Source: Rhizobium sp. NFR07 (GTDB lineage Bacteria; Pseudomonadota; Alphaproteobacteria; Rhizobiales; Rhizobiaceae). From it: a stretch of 64,000 bases of DNA. The DNA lies in NCBI RefSeq assembly GCF_900111905.1, contig NZ_FOKM01000016.1, positions 62,001 through 126,000 on the forward strand, given 5' to 3'. Shown piece after piece: positions 34,388 through 43,364 of this stretch (within the stretch, counting starts at the first letter, position 1; each line of letters opens with the position of its first letter). The position numbers and the translations under genes are program-made. The notes under the pieces were generated by a model. That model did not search any database and was not told where the DNA came from. It saw nothing but the letters and a program-made list of their open reading frames with translations.

Positions 34388-34618
34388 GTGAGCGAAATGA
34401 CCGTAGCAGAGGCAACCGACCGTATTTATGAATCGCTCCAAGCCGACAATGCTGACATCGACGCGCATATCGCGACCCTCAAGGCAGCTCTGGCGCGAGC
34501 TGATATGAATGAAGCTGTGTTCGACCCGTCCAGGCTCGTGCAGAACAATCGCTCCGGCAGGAAACTGATGCAGGCCTATTTTCGGCAGCGGGGCGTCAAG
34601 GTGAGCTTCCTGGCTTAG
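34388..34618 (+). CDS. Small hypothetical protein
   Basis: A 76-residue soluble protein with helical character (EATDRIYESLQADNADIDAHIATLKAAL, here quoted in parts: RIYESLQADNADID) and a basic end LMQAYFRQRGVKVSFLA. The GTG at 34388 lies eight bases after AGGAG; the ATG at 34397 is a weaker choice. I believe similar short proteins exist in other rhizobia, but I know of no function. Confidence 0.65.
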   Translation: MSEMTVAEATDRIYESLQADNADIDAHIATLKAALARADMNEAVFDPSRLVQNNRSGRKLMQAYFRQRGVKVSFLA

Positions 34619-34783
34619 CGGCTCCTAACAGGCCAGACCGGTTGAGCTATCAGGCTGGCCGGATCGCCGCCAACGATGTCCTGACATGAAGCCCTGACTT
34701 TCCGATGTGAATGAGGCACGGCCCGCTTCGGAATCTGGATAGACGGCGCTGCAGCTCCCGGCTGATTGCGGAGGTTTTATCGA

Positions 34784-35140
34784 TCACGGTTTGCGCCCAC
34801 TGCCCGAACCATGCGCATGCCGTGGTTCTTTTGCCGAGTCGAAAAAACCGGGTGGCTTGCTTCTTACCCATGCGACGAATTTCTGCATGGCAGGGTCTTC
34901 AAGGATGGCCTCGATCGTCGAGAACTTCTTCGCGAGTTCGGAAACCGTGAAAGTCGCATGTATCTGGTCGTGGCAGATACGGTGCAGACAAACGGTTTTC
35001 TTGCCGCCCTTGCTCTTCGGGACAAGATGATGGTCGTCTTTCTGCTCGTCCGGTATCACGCGCTCGCAGATCGGGCAAAGCACCGGCTCCGGCTCCGCCA
35101 CGCGCCATGAAGCCACGTCATCTCTGTTCTTGCGGGCCAT
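34784..35140 (-). CDS. HNH endonuclease
   Basis: A 118-residue protein dominated by an HNH nuclease domain: C22-P-I-C25, the DDHHLVP motif at residues 35-41, and CLHRICHDQIH at 51-61, which together give metal-binding and catalytic histidines. A short helical C-terminus follows. It stands alone, with no recognisable toxin-antitoxin partner, methylase or phage gene nearby, so its biological role is open. ATG 35140 is the likely start; the TTG at 35170 is less likely. Confidence 0.82.
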   Translation of the reverse strand: MARKNRDDVASWRVAEPEPVLCPICERVIPDEQKDDHHLVPKSKGGKKTVCLHRICHDQIHATFTVSELAKKFSTIEAILEDPAMQKFVAWVRSKPPGFFDSAKEPRHAHGSGSGRKP

Positions 35141-35265
35141 CTGTCGATCTTTCCAAGTGGTGCCAGCCAAACTAGCCCGCCGGCATCTGCAAACGCTTCA
35201 AGGCAAAAAACAACCATTATTCGTCCGCCTCAAAGACGAGAAACGGCGGCGATGCCGCTGCGCAG

Positions 35266-35285
35266 AAAAGCGCCTGTTACGGCGC
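35266..35285 (-). terminator. Rho-independent terminator of smpB
   Basis: On the minus strand GCGCC, loop GTAACA, GGCGC is followed by TTTT, ten bases after the smpB stop. The stem is short but GC-only. Confidence 0.6.
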
Positions 35286-35294
35286 GACGAGGCG

Positions 35295-35771
35295 TCAGCC
35301 CGTCTTCAGCAATCGCGACTTCTGGCGGTTCCAGTCGCGTTCCTTCTCGGTCTCACGCTTGTCATGCAGCTTCTTGCCCTTGGCGAGCGCCAGTTCGAGC
35401 TTCGCCCTGCCCTTGTCGTTGAAGTAGATCTTCAACGGTACGAGCGTCATGCCCTCGCGGTTGATGCTGTTGCGCAGGCGGTTAATCTCGCGTTTCGACA
35501 GAAGCAGCTTGCGGCGGCGGCGGGGCTCATGGTTGAAGCGGTTGGCCTGCAGATATTCCGGCAGATGGCTGTTGATCAGCCAGATTTCCTCGCCTTCATC
35601 GGAGGCGTAGGATTCTGCGATGTTGGCCTTGCCTTCGCGCAGAGACTTGACCTCGGTGCCGGTCAGCACCAGGCCTGCCTCATAGGTATCGATGATCTCA
35701 TAGTTGAAGCGGGCCTTGCGGTTCTCCGCCACGACCTTGTTCACCACGCGCTGGCTGCCTTTGGGTGCCAT
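35295..35771 (-). CDS. smpB: SsrA-binding protein SmpB
   Basis: Partner of tmRNA (SsrA) in rescue of stalled ribosomes. The 158-residue product shows the SmpB hallmarks [31 protein letters not shown] (partly quoted: [16 protein letters not shown]), the N-Y-E and [17 protein letters not shown] region, and the basic C-terminal tail [19 protein letters not shown]. It lies 110 bases downstream of dapA in the same direction. The ssrA RNA gene itself was not found in this window. Confidence 0.96.
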   Translation of the reverse strand: MAPKGSQRVVNKVVAENRKARFNYEIIDTYEAGLVLTGTEVKSLREGKANIAESYASDEGEEIWLINSHLPEYLQANRFNHEPRRRRKLLLSKREINRLRNSINREGMTLVPLKIYFNDKGRAKLELALAKGKKLHDKRETEKERDWNRQKSRLLKTG

Positions 35772-35881
35772 TTTCTTCTTCCGTGCCCCTATCTAACGAT
35801 TATTCCCCGCCTGCGGGCAGCAGACGGGGTTTGATGAGGTTTATGTAATGCGGCATGTGCCGAAAGTGAAGCTCAGCCGGC

Positions 35882-36766
35882 TCAGTTCAAAAGGCCGACA
35901 TGGCGCAACGCCGCGTCCATCGCCGCTTCCGTTGCCGGCTCGAGCGTCGAGACCAAAGGCGAGCGGACCGTGCGGTTCATGCCGCGCAGCTTGTGGAGGC
36001 CGTACTTGGCGCCGCAGAGGCCGGGTTCCATGAAGATCGCCTTGTGGAGCGGCATCAGGCGATCCTGGTATTCGAGCGCCTTGGCATAATCGCCGGCAGC
36101 GGTTGCCGCCTGGAATTCTGCGCAGAGGCGCGGCGCGACATTGGCCGTGACCGAGATGCAGCCGACGCCGCCATGGGCGTTGAAGCCCAGCGCCGTCGCA
36201 TCCTCACCCGACAGCTGGACAAAATCCTTGCCGCAGGCGATGCGCTGCTCGGAGACGCGCTCGATCTTGCCGGTCGCATCCTTGACGCCGACGATGTTCT
36301 TGTGCGCCTTGACCAGCGCGCCCATCGTGTCTGGCAGCATATCGATGACCGAACGCGGCGGGATGTTGTAGATGATGATCGGCAGCTCGGTCGCCTCGGC
36401 AATCGCCGAGAAATGCGCGATCAGGCCATTCTGGGTCGGCTTGTTGTAATAGGGCGTGACGACGAGCAGCGCATCGGCGCCTGCCTGTTCGGCATGCTGG
36501 GCAAGCTCGATCGCCTCGCGCGTATTGTTGGATCCGGCGCCGGCGATGACCGGTACGCGCTTGTCGACGACCTGAACGCAGAGTTCCACTACCCGCTTGT
36601 GCTCGTCATGGGACAGCGTCGGGGATTCACCCGTCGTGCCGACCGGAACGAGACCGCTGCTCCCCTCGGCGATCAGCCAATCGACATGCGCGGCAAACGC
36701 CTTCTCGTCGACGGCTCCCTTCTGGTCAAAAGGGGTGACGAGTGCGGGGATGGATCCCTTGAACAT
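35882..36766 (-). CDS. dapA: 4-hydroxy-tetrahydrodipicolinate synthase
   Basis: Condenses pyruvate with aspartate semialdehyde in lysine and diaminopimelate synthesis. The 294-residue TIM barrel shows GTTGESPTL (Thr pair near 45), [11 protein letters not shown] (Tyr near 133) and VGVKDATG (Schiff-base Lys near 161). A start at 36766 gives the family [13 protein letters not shown]; nine more upstream residues in frame are not part of the family. It is divergent from the lytic transglycosylase gene, a pairing familiar in rhizobia. Confidence 0.96.
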   Translation of the reverse strand: MFKGSIPALVTPFDQKGAVDEKAFAAHVDWLIAEGSSGLVPVGTTGESPTLSHDEHKRVVELCVQVVDKRVPVIAGAGSNNTREAIELAQHAEQAGADALLVVTPYYNKPTQNGLIAHFSAIAEATELPIIIYNIPPRSVIDMLPDTMGALVKAHKNIVGVKDATGKIERVSEQRIACGKDFVQLSGEDATALGFNAHGGVGCISVTANVAPRLCAEFQAATAAGDYAKALEYQDRLMPLHKAIFMEPGLCGAKYGLHKLRGMNRTVRSPLVSTLEPATEAAMDAALRHVGLLN

Positions 36767-36993
36767 GCATAAACTCCCATGGCCGCAGTCCACGCTTCGG
36801 CCGCAATCAATAGATAAGGTCGCGCACCATAGAGCGGTGGCAGATCGCCGACAAGCGCAAAGCTCACGGGTTTATGATCACGCTCACGTGCCGAAAACGC
36901 ACCATTGCTGAAATGTAGTAAGGTTCCCTTAACCAAGGCGGAGCGTAATGGGGGAGCCCGATAGGGGTTAATGTCTTTCTCGCGAGTTGCCGG

Positions 36994-39114
36994 ATGAAGA
37001 AGCCAGCGCTGGTCCTCACTTTGGGATTGGGTGCAGCATGTATAGCGAGCCTGGCCTCGGCGGCCGGCGACGGCATCGTTCCGTTGCCTTTCGCACGGCC
37101 GGACGCGCCCACCAGCGTGCCGATGCCGATCCAACCTCCCCACAATTCGACCGGTCAGTCCGCAGCCCCCGTGCCCGCGGCAATGCCCGTGCCGGATATT
37201 ACCGGCTCCATTCCGCGCATCGACAGACCACTTGCCTCGACCGCACTGAAATCCGGTCTCGATGCCCTGTCCGGCAATGATGCGGCGGAGGCGCTTGCCG
37301 TGCGCAACCAGCTGCCCGTGGGCTCGATCGACCGACGCATCCTTACCTGGGCGATTGCCAATTCCGGCCTTCGGGACGTGCCTTATCGCGAGATCGCGGC
37401 AGCCCAGCAGGAGCTGACCGGCTGGCCCGGGCTCGGCGGATTGCGGGAAAAGGAAGAACGGGCGCTCTACCGCGAAAATCCGCCGGCCGCGGCCGTGCTG
37501 TCGGCGCTTGGCCCATATAAGCCACAGACGCCGGAAGGTGCGATCATCCTTGCACGGGCGCAGGTTGCAAGCGGCCGCGCGGCGGATGCTGCAAAGACGA
37601 TCCGCGGGCTTTGGACCTCCGAGGCGCTGGATGTTTCGACCGAAGACAAGGTGATGGCCGAATTCGGCAGCCTGCTCGGTGCGAGCGACCACAAGTCGCG
37701 CATGGACTATCTCATGTATCGCAGCCGGACAGCGCAGGCGAAGCGCTTCTCCGGCCTCGGCAATGCCCAGTCGCTCTACAAGGCCTGGACCGCCGTGGCG
37801 GGCGGCGCGCGCAATGCCAGCGCGCTGATCGACGCGGTCGACAAATCCTGGGCCAGCGATCCCGCCTATCTGTTCATCCGCATCGAATATGCCCGTCGCC
37901 TCGACAAATACGAGGAAGCGGCGAAGCTGCTTGAAAAAGTGCCGCGCGACCCGGCCAAGCTGATCAATTCCAACGAGTGGTGGAACGAGCGGCGGATCAT
38001 CGCTCGAGGCCTCGCCGATCAGGGTGACTTCAAGGCCGCCTACAGGCTGGTTGCCGCCCATGTGGCGCAGACGGCCGTCGACAAGGCTGATGCCGAGTTT
38101 CATGCCGGATGGTATGCGCTGCGGGCGCTGCACGATCCGACCGCCGCCGAGACGCATTTCCGCAAGATCCAGGAAGCGTCCAGCCGCCCGCTTTCAGCTT
38201 CCCGCGCGCTCTACTGGCTCGGCCGTTCGGCGGAAGCCGGTGGTCCCGGGCAGGCCCGCTCCTTCTACGAATCCGCCGCCCGTTATTCCGGCACCTTCTA
38301 CGGCCAGCTTGCGGCGGCGAAACTCGGCAAGTCGACGCTCGACGTCAGCTACCCCTCCCCCTCGGCGGCGGACCGGCAGCGTTTCGAGAACCGCGACGTG
38401 GTGCGTGCCATCGCAAGGCTCGATGCGGTCGGCCACGACCGGCGGGCCGCGGCGCTCTATTCCGCACTTGCCGAACAGATCGACAGTCCCGGCGAACTGG
38501 CGCTGCTCACGTCACGCGCGGAAGCGCGGGGCGACCATGCGCTGTCGCTGAAGATCGGCAAGGCCGCCTTTTCACGCGGCGTCGACGTTGCGGCACTCGC
38601 CTACCCGATCGGCGTCATCCCCGCCGCCGCCAATATTGCCGGATCCGGCAAGGCGCTCGCCTATTCGATCGCGCGGCAGGAAAGCGCCTTCAACCCGGCC
38701 GCCGTTTCGCCCGCCAATGCCCGCGGCCTGCTGCAGCTCCTGCCCGGAACGGCACAGGGCGTCGCCAAGCGTCACGGGATGAGCTTCAAGGCCGACAGGC
38801 TGACCAGCGACGCCGGCTATAACGCGACGCTCGGCGCCCATTATCTCGGCGAACAGATCGATACGTTCGGCGGCTCCTATGTCCTCACCTTCATCGCCTA
38901 TAATGCAGGCCCTAAGCGGGTGCCCGAATGGATCGCGCGCTATGGCGATCCGCGCGGAAAATCGCTCGACGAGGTGATCGACTGGGTCGAACGCATCCCC
39001 TTCCCCGAGACGCGCAACTATGTCCAGCGCGTGCTGGAGAATTACCAGGTCTACAAGACAAGGCTCGGCCAGAAGGCCGATATCGTCAGCGACCTGAGAT
39101 ACGGACGCCAATAG
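36994..39114 (+). CDS. slt: Soluble lytic murein transglycosylase
   Basis: Periplasmic enzyme that cleaves peptidoglycan between MurNAc and GlcNAc, leaving 1,6-anhydro ends. The 706-residue protein has a signal peptide (KKPALVLTLGLGAACIASLASA), a long alpha-superhelical U/L-like region to about residue 540, and a C-terminal SLT domain. Catalytic E563 lies in ARQESAFNPAAVSPANARG, followed by LLQLLPGTA and FIAYNAGPKRVPEWI. ATG 36994 lacks a strong Shine-Dalgarno but gives the proper signal peptide. Converges on the porin array. Confidence 0.95.
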   Translation: MKKPALVLTLGLGAACIASLASAAGDGIVPLPFARPDAPTSVPMPIQPPHNSTGQSAAPVPAAMPVPDITGSIPRIDRPLASTALKSGLDALSGNDAAEALAVRNQLPVGSIDRRILTWAIANSGLRDVPYREIAAAQQELTGWPGLGGLREKEERALYRENPPAAAVLSALGPYKPQTPEGAIILARAQVASGRAADAAKTIRGLWTSEALDVSTEDKVMAEFGSLLGASDHKSRMDYLMYRSRTAQAKRFSGLGNAQSLYKAWTAVAGGARNASALIDAVDKSWASDPAYLFIRIEYARRLDKYEEAAKLLEKVPRDPAKLINSNEWWNERRIIARGLADQGDFKAAYRLVAAHVAQTAVDKADAEFHAGWYALRALHDPTAAETHFRKIQEASSRPLSASRALYWLGRSAEAGGPGQARSFYESAARYSGTFYGQLAAAKLGKSTLDVSYPSPSAADRQRFENRDVVRAIARLDAVGHDRRAAALYSALAEQIDSPGELALLTSRAEARGDHALSLKIGKAAFSRGVDVAALAYPIGVIPAAANIAGSGKALAYSIARQESAFNPAAVSPANARGLLQLLPGTAQGVAKRHGMSFKADRLTSDAGYNATLGAHYLGEQIDTFGGSYVLTFIAYNAGPKRVPEWIARYGDPRGKSLDEVIDWVERIPFPETRNYVQRVLENYQVYKTRLGQKADIVSDLRYGRQ

Positions 39115-39182
39115 GCCTGCGAAGGCGCGACGCGCTCGCTCAGGTGGTCACATACGCGCCAGTCCAGCTGGTGACCCAACGC

Positions 39183-39209
39183 AAAAAGCGCGGCAATGCC
39201 GGGCTTTTT
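39183..39209 (-). terminator. Terminator of porin 1, convergent with slt
   Basis: AAAAAGCGCGGCA and TGCCGGGCTTTTT pair with one mismatch; A- and T-tracts flank both sides, so it may serve slt as well. It resembles the hairpins after the other four porins. Confidence 0.75.
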
Positions 39210-39227
39210 CTTGCGCCATGGCCGCAA

Positions 39228-40292
39228 TCAGAACGTCCGCTGGACACGCAGCAGGCCAGCCAAGGTGTCCTCGTCGAGGACCGAGTTGTCCCAGCTCGTA
39301 TAGGCAAGCTCCGACTGGAACAGCAGGCCGGGAACCGGGGTCCACTGCAGGTTGCCGGTGGCCGCTATGGTCTTGTTGTCCGTATAGGCAACCTGCAAGT
39401 TGGCGGCGAGCTTCTCGGAGAACTTGTAGCCGCCGCCCGCCCAAAGGGCCCAATCCCCCCAGCTGGCAAGGCCATCGCCGGGCGCGTAGGAATGCCGCTC
39501 GTTTCCGTCGGTGTTCCAGGCCCCCATGAGGAAGGCGTTGAAATTGCCGAACTTACCGGCGACGCGTCCCTTGATCCCGGCGGCTTCGGCCGACTCGTCA
39601 TAACCAGCGGTGATGCCCGCCAGCATCGTGCCGTTGTCGAACTTAACGCCTCCCACAAAATTGGGCCAATCACTGGCGTGGCCGGGAATGTCATCGTTGT
39701 TCTGGCCGTCATCCTCGACGGAGACGAAGGCCGAAAAGCCGTTGCCCGCGTCGTAGGTATAGGCAAGCATCGGAACTTCGCTCGGGCCATAATCGATGAC
39801 GTCGTCGAACTCGACATTGCCGGCGTAGTCGATGAAGGATTCATAGAAGGAATCGTGCAGACCGGCAGTGAAGCCTGCGAACTCCACCGTGGCGACAATC
39901 AGGCGGGTGCGCGTTGAATCGGGAAAATCGCCGTCGTTGGCATCGTCGAGATGCGGGTCGAAATCAGAGCGCGCCGTCATGTCAGTCTTCAACCCGCCCC
40001 ATTCCGTATCGGAGGCGGAAGATATGTAGAGTTCGACGCGGGTATTGGTGAAGGTGCCGTCGACGTCCGGATCGTGAGGAGAGTTATCAGTCGCATCGAA
40101 ACGAACGCGACCGCCGACCCTGAGGCAGGTCTCGGTGCCTGGGATGTAAAAATATCCCGGGCCGAACGCATCGCAGACACGCATGTATTCCAGCGGCTCG
40201 CGTTCGGTCGCGACGATCGCGTCGGCAGCCTGAGCCGCAGACGTCATGCCAAGGGCAGCCGCAGACCCTATCAATAGGCCTTTTACGCTCAT
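39228..40292 (-). CDS. Porin 1 (RopA-type outer-membrane porin)
   Basis: A 354-residue alphaproteobacterial porin with a signal peptide (MSVKGLLIGSAAALGMTSAAQA) and a mature start ADAIVATEREPLEYMRVCD. The family markers YFYIPGTETCLRVGGRVRFD, DWALWAGGGYKF and the C-terminal QRTF (terminal Phe for BAM recognition) are present. Two cysteines may form a disulfide near the N-terminus. It is the most divergent of the five copies, with ATEREPLEY instead of AAEPEPMEY and acidic changes in the loops. It is the last copy in transcription order and uses ATG 40292 after GGAGACTGAG. Confidence 0.9.
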   Translation of the reverse strand: MSVKGLLIGSAAALGMTSAAQAADAIVATEREPLEYMRVCDAFGPGYFYIPGTETCLRVGGRVRFDATDNSPHDPDVDGTFTNTRVELYISSASDTEWGGLKTDMTARSDFDPHLDDANDGDFPDSTRTRLIVATVEFAGFTAGLHDSFYESFIDYAGNVEFDDVIDYGPSEVPMLAYTYDAGNGFSAFVSVEDDGQNNDDIPGHASDWPNFVGGVKFDNGTMLAGITAGYDESAEAAGIKGRVAGKFGNFNAFLMGAWNTDGNERHSYAPGDGLASWGDWALWAGGGYKFSEKLAANLQVAYTDNKTIAATGNLQWTPVPGLLFQSELAYTSWDNSVLDEDTLAGLLRVQRTF

Positions 40293-40522
40293 CTCAGTCT
40301 CCAATGACTTTTGCGGATAGTCTTGCCCTGCGCGAATATGGCGCCAGGCCAACGGAGAGGCGCGAAGCGGACGCCTGAACTTTGAGAAACGCTGCTCCCG
40401 CTCACCCGTGGGAAAAGAATGCAATCGTCCATCGCAAAAGTATTGGACGCAACTACGCCATTGTCGCCCGGACGGATCCGTCGCGCCTAGGTCTGCGAGT
40501 GATAGCGACTGCCTAAACGCAA

Positions 40523-40549
40523 GAAAGGCCCGGCAATGCCGGGCCTTTC
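40523..40549 (-). terminator. Terminator of porin 2
   Basis: Perfect 13-base stem GAAAGGCCCGGCA / TGCCGGGCCTTTC with a single-base loop position, 22 bases downstream of the porin 2 stop. Confidence 0.85.
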
Positions 40550-40571
40550 CAAAATAATCCTTGAATAAGGA

Positions 40572-41645
40572 TTAGAACGTGCGCTGGAAGCGCAGCATGC
40601 CCGAGAAAGCGTCGTCGTTGACGGTCGCGGTATCCCAGTTGGTGTAGGCGATTTCCGGCTGGATCAGGAGGCCCGAGACCGGGGTCCACTGAAGGTTGGC
40701 CGCTGCCGAGAATACGTCGATATCGGCATAGGAAACCTGCACGTTGGCAGCCAGCGTGTCGGAGAACTTGTAGCCGGCACCAGCCCATAGAGCGTAATCG
40801 CCCCAGCCTTCGCCGTCCGTGCCGGCAACTTCCGGAGCGTAGTCGTTGAAGCTGTCGCCGTCGGTGTTCCAGCCACCCATGACGAAGGCGTTGAATGCGC
40901 CGAAGTTACCGGAGATCTTGGCCTTGATGGCGCCTTCTTCCATCGACTCGTCATAACCGCCGGTCAGGCCGATCATGAGGGTGCCGGTGTCGTATTTAAC
41001 GCCACCCGATACGTTGACCCAGTCGCTCGCGTGACCCGGGACGTCGTCATCGTTCTGGCCGTCGTCTTCAAGAGCAACGAAAGCCGAGAAGCCGTTGCCG
41101 GCGTCAAAGGTGTAGGACAGCTGGTTAACTTCGCTCGGGCCGTAGTTGATGACGTCGTCGTTTTCAACGTCGCCAGCGTAGTTGATGAAGGATTCATACA
41201 GCGAATCCTGCAGACCGGCGGTGAAGCCGCCGAGGCTGATGGTGGCCTGCATCAGACGGGTACGGGTTGCGTCGTTGAAGGCGCCGCCGTTTGCGTCGTC
41301 GTTATGAGGATCGTAGTCGAAGCGGGCAACGATGCTCGTCTTCAGGGCGCCCCACTCGGTGTCCGAAGCGGAATCGAGGTAGATTTCAGCGCGGGTGTTG
41401 GTGTAGGTGCCGTCGGCATCTGCATCGTAGACGCTACCGTACTGAGCGTCGAAACGAACGCGGCCGCCGACCTTCAGGCAGGTCTCAGTGCCCGGAATAT
41501 AAAAATAGCCAGTTCCGAACGCGTCGCAGACGCGAACATATTCCATCGGCTCCGGCTCGGCAGCAACGATCGCGTCTGCGGCCTGGGCTCCGGATACAGC
41601 TGCGAGTGCTGCTGCGGAGCCGAGAAGAAGGCTCTTGATGTGCAT
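40572..41645 (-). CDS. Porin 2 (RopA-type)
   Basis: A 357-residue porin with signal peptide MHIKSLLLGSAAALAAVSG and mature start ADAIVAAEPEPMEYVRVCD. Shares YFYIPGTETCLKVGGRVRFDA, ALEDDGQNDDD and the final QRTF with its neighbours. Differences concentrate in predicted surface loops (QYGSVYDADADGTY near residue 75 and DYAPEVAGTDGEG near residue 280). ATG 41645 follows TTGGAGATTTTA; the longer open frame to 41708 does not give a signal peptide. Its leader matches that of porin 3, not those of porins 4 and 5. Confidence 0.92.
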   Translation of the reverse strand: MHIKSLLLGSAAALAAVSGAQAADAIVAAEPEPMEYVRVCDAFGTGYFYIPGTETCLKVGGRVRFDAQYGSVYDADADGTYTNTRAEIYLDSASDTEWGALKTSIVARFDYDPHNDDANGGAFNDATRTRLMQATISLGGFTAGLQDSLYESFINYAGDVENDDVINYGPSEVNQLSYTFDAGNGFSAFVALEDDGQNDDDVPGHASDWVNVSGGVKYDTGTLMIGLTGGYDESMEEGAIKAKISGNFGAFNAFVMGGWNTDGDSFNDYAPEVAGTDGEGWGDYALWAGAGYKFSDTLAANVQVSYADIDVFSAAANLQWTPVSGLLIQPEIAYTNWDTATVNDDAFSGMLRFQRTF

Positions 41646-41962
41646 TAAAATCTCCAATCGACATTGATTGGGCGTGCCTCGGCGAAGGCCAGTGAGGTAG
41701 AGACCCATAGTAAGAAATGTTCAGCCTATCTGGCCTACACTTCGACAGTTAATTTAATCCGGGATTGCGAATAAGACAGTCATAAAGCACTGCCTGCGCT
41801 GGCTAAACGGAGAAGTCTCCGATCGCGTGTTGCAGACTTTCCTCACTTCATCACAGGGGAGCAACGCTAGGTAACGGGACCGCGAGAAACGCGCGACCTT
41901 ACGTTTGGATACAAAAAGGCCCGGCAATGCCGGGCCCTTCCACCTTAACCCTTGGATAAGGA
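41646..41962 (-). promoter_or_regulatory. Promoter/leader region of porin 2
   Basis: About 317 bases with no gene, containing the porin 3 hairpin at its right end. The base composition is more AT-rich than the coding parts. No specific -35/-10 pair could be chosen with confidence. Confidence 0.4.
41914..41939 (-). terminator. Terminator of porin 3
   Basis: AAGGCCCGGCA and TGCCGGGCCCTT pair with one bulged C, flanked by five A and followed on the minus strand by TTTTTG. It lies 24 bases past the porin 3 stop. Confidence 0.85.
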
Positions 41963-43045
41963 TTAGAAGGTGCGCTGGATGCGAACCATGCCAGACCACA
42001 TGTCTTCGTCGACCGGGCCGTTGTCGATGCTCGTGTAAGCGACTTCCGGCTGGATCAGGAAGCCCGAAACCGGCGTCCACTGCACGTTTGCAGCAGCAGA
42101 GAAGATTTCGGAATCGGTGTAAGCAACCTGCATGTTAGCAGCTACAGTGTCCGTGAACTTGTAGCCAGCACCGCCCCACAGAGCCCAGTCGCCCCAGCCG
42201 ATCGGGCCGTTGCCAGCGTTGTAGCTGCTGCCCGGAGCGTAAGCGTTGACGGTGTCGCCGTCGGTGTTCCAGCCACCCATGACGAATGCCGAGAACGCGC
42301 CGAACTTGCCGCCGAGGCGAGCCTTGATCGCACCTTCTTCAACCGATTCGTCGTAACCAGCGGTGACGCCAGCCATGAACGTGCCGTTGTCGAACTTAAC
42401 GCCACCCGTTACGTCAACCCAGTCGCTTGCCGGACCCGGGATGTCGTCATCGTTCTGGCCGTCGTCTTCAAGAGCAACGTAAGCGGAGAAGCCGTTGCCA
42501 CCCTTGTAGGTGTAGGCAGCCATGTTACGCTCGCTCGGGCCGTAGTTGATGACATCGTCGTTGATGACGTTGCCAGCGTAGCCGATGAAGGATTCATAGA
42601 GGGAATCCTGCAGACCAACGGTGAAGCCGCCGAGTTCGATCGTGGCAACCATCAGACGGGTGCGGGTTGCGTCGTTGAACGCGCCGCCGTTGGCATCGTC
42701 GTTGTGCGGGTTGTAGTCGAAGCGAGCAGTGATGTTCGTCTTCAGAGCGCCCCACTCGGTGTCCGAAGCGGACGACAGGTAGATTTCCGCGCGGGTGTTG
42801 GTGTAGGTGCCGTCGCTGTCGACGTTATAGACATCGCCGTACTGGGCATCAAAACGAACGCGGCCGCCAACCTTGAGGCAGGTTTCCGTGCCCGGGATGT
42901 AGAAGTAGCCGGTGCCGAACGCGTCGCAGACGCGTACGTATTCCATCGGCTCCGGCTCGGCGGCAACGATGGCGTCGGCAGCCTGAGCGCCGGATACTGC
43001 TGCGAGGGCAGCAGCGGAGCCGAGAAGAAGGCTCTTGATGTTCAT
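41963..43045 (-). CDS. Porin 3 (RopA-type)
   Basis: A 360-residue porin, the longest in the array, with signal MNIKSLLLGSAAALAAVSG and the shared N-terminal block ending CLKVGGRVRFDA. Insertions lie in one surface loop (VNAYAPGSSYNAGNGPIGWGD), where copies 1-5 all differ. The C-terminus is VRIQRTF. ATG 43045 follows TTGGAGATTTCT as in porin 2. A strong hairpin follows, so each porin probably has its own transcript. Confidence 0.92.
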   Translation of the reverse strand: MNIKSLLLGSAAALAAVSGAQAADAIVAAEPEPMEYVRVCDAFGTGYFYIPGTETCLKVGGRVRFDAQYGDVYNVDSDGTYTNTRAEIYLSSASDTEWGALKTNITARFDYNPHNDDANGGAFNDATRTRLMVATIELGGFTVGLQDSLYESFIGYAGNVINDDVINYGPSERNMAAYTYKGGNGFSAYVALEDDGQNDDDIPGPASDWVDVTGGVKFDNGTFMAGVTAGYDESVEEGAIKARLGGKFGAFSAFVMGGWNTDGDTVNAYAPGSSYNAGNGPIGWGDWALWGGAGYKFTDTVAANMQVAYTDSEIFSAAANVQWTPVSGFLIQPEVAYTSIDNGPVDEDMWSGMVRIQRTF

Positions 43046-43364
43046 AGAAATCTCCAATCGAACTTCGTGAGGCAGACGTTGGGCTAGATCGCCAAGTCAA
43101 ACCCGAAAACTTAAAGCCGAACAAGTGATCTCGGCTTCGGGCCGGAAACTATGCGGCGCCTCTCACCACCGCAAGCGGAGGCGGCTACGCAAATCGTTTT
43201 ATGACCACACAGGGATCACGATCTGTTGCAAAGACTCCGCAGTTTATGACCGGCCGATGACATTCCTGCACGTAAAAGGAATGCTTCATGCACCCGCCAC
43301 AGCCTCACCGCGCATAAAAAAGGCCCGGCAGTGCCGGGCCTTTCCAAAGTGATTCTCTGGGGAA
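43046..43364 (-). promoter_or_regulatory. Promoter/leader region of porin 3
   Basis: About 319 bases with no gene. It includes the porin 4 terminator at its right end and should contain the porin 3 promoter; no specific element could be pinned down. Confidence 0.4.
43319..43343 (-). terminator. Terminator of porin 4
   Basis: Perfect 12-base stem AAAGGCCCGGCA / TGCCGGGCCTTT around a single G, with a T-tract on the minus strand. Confidence 0.88.
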
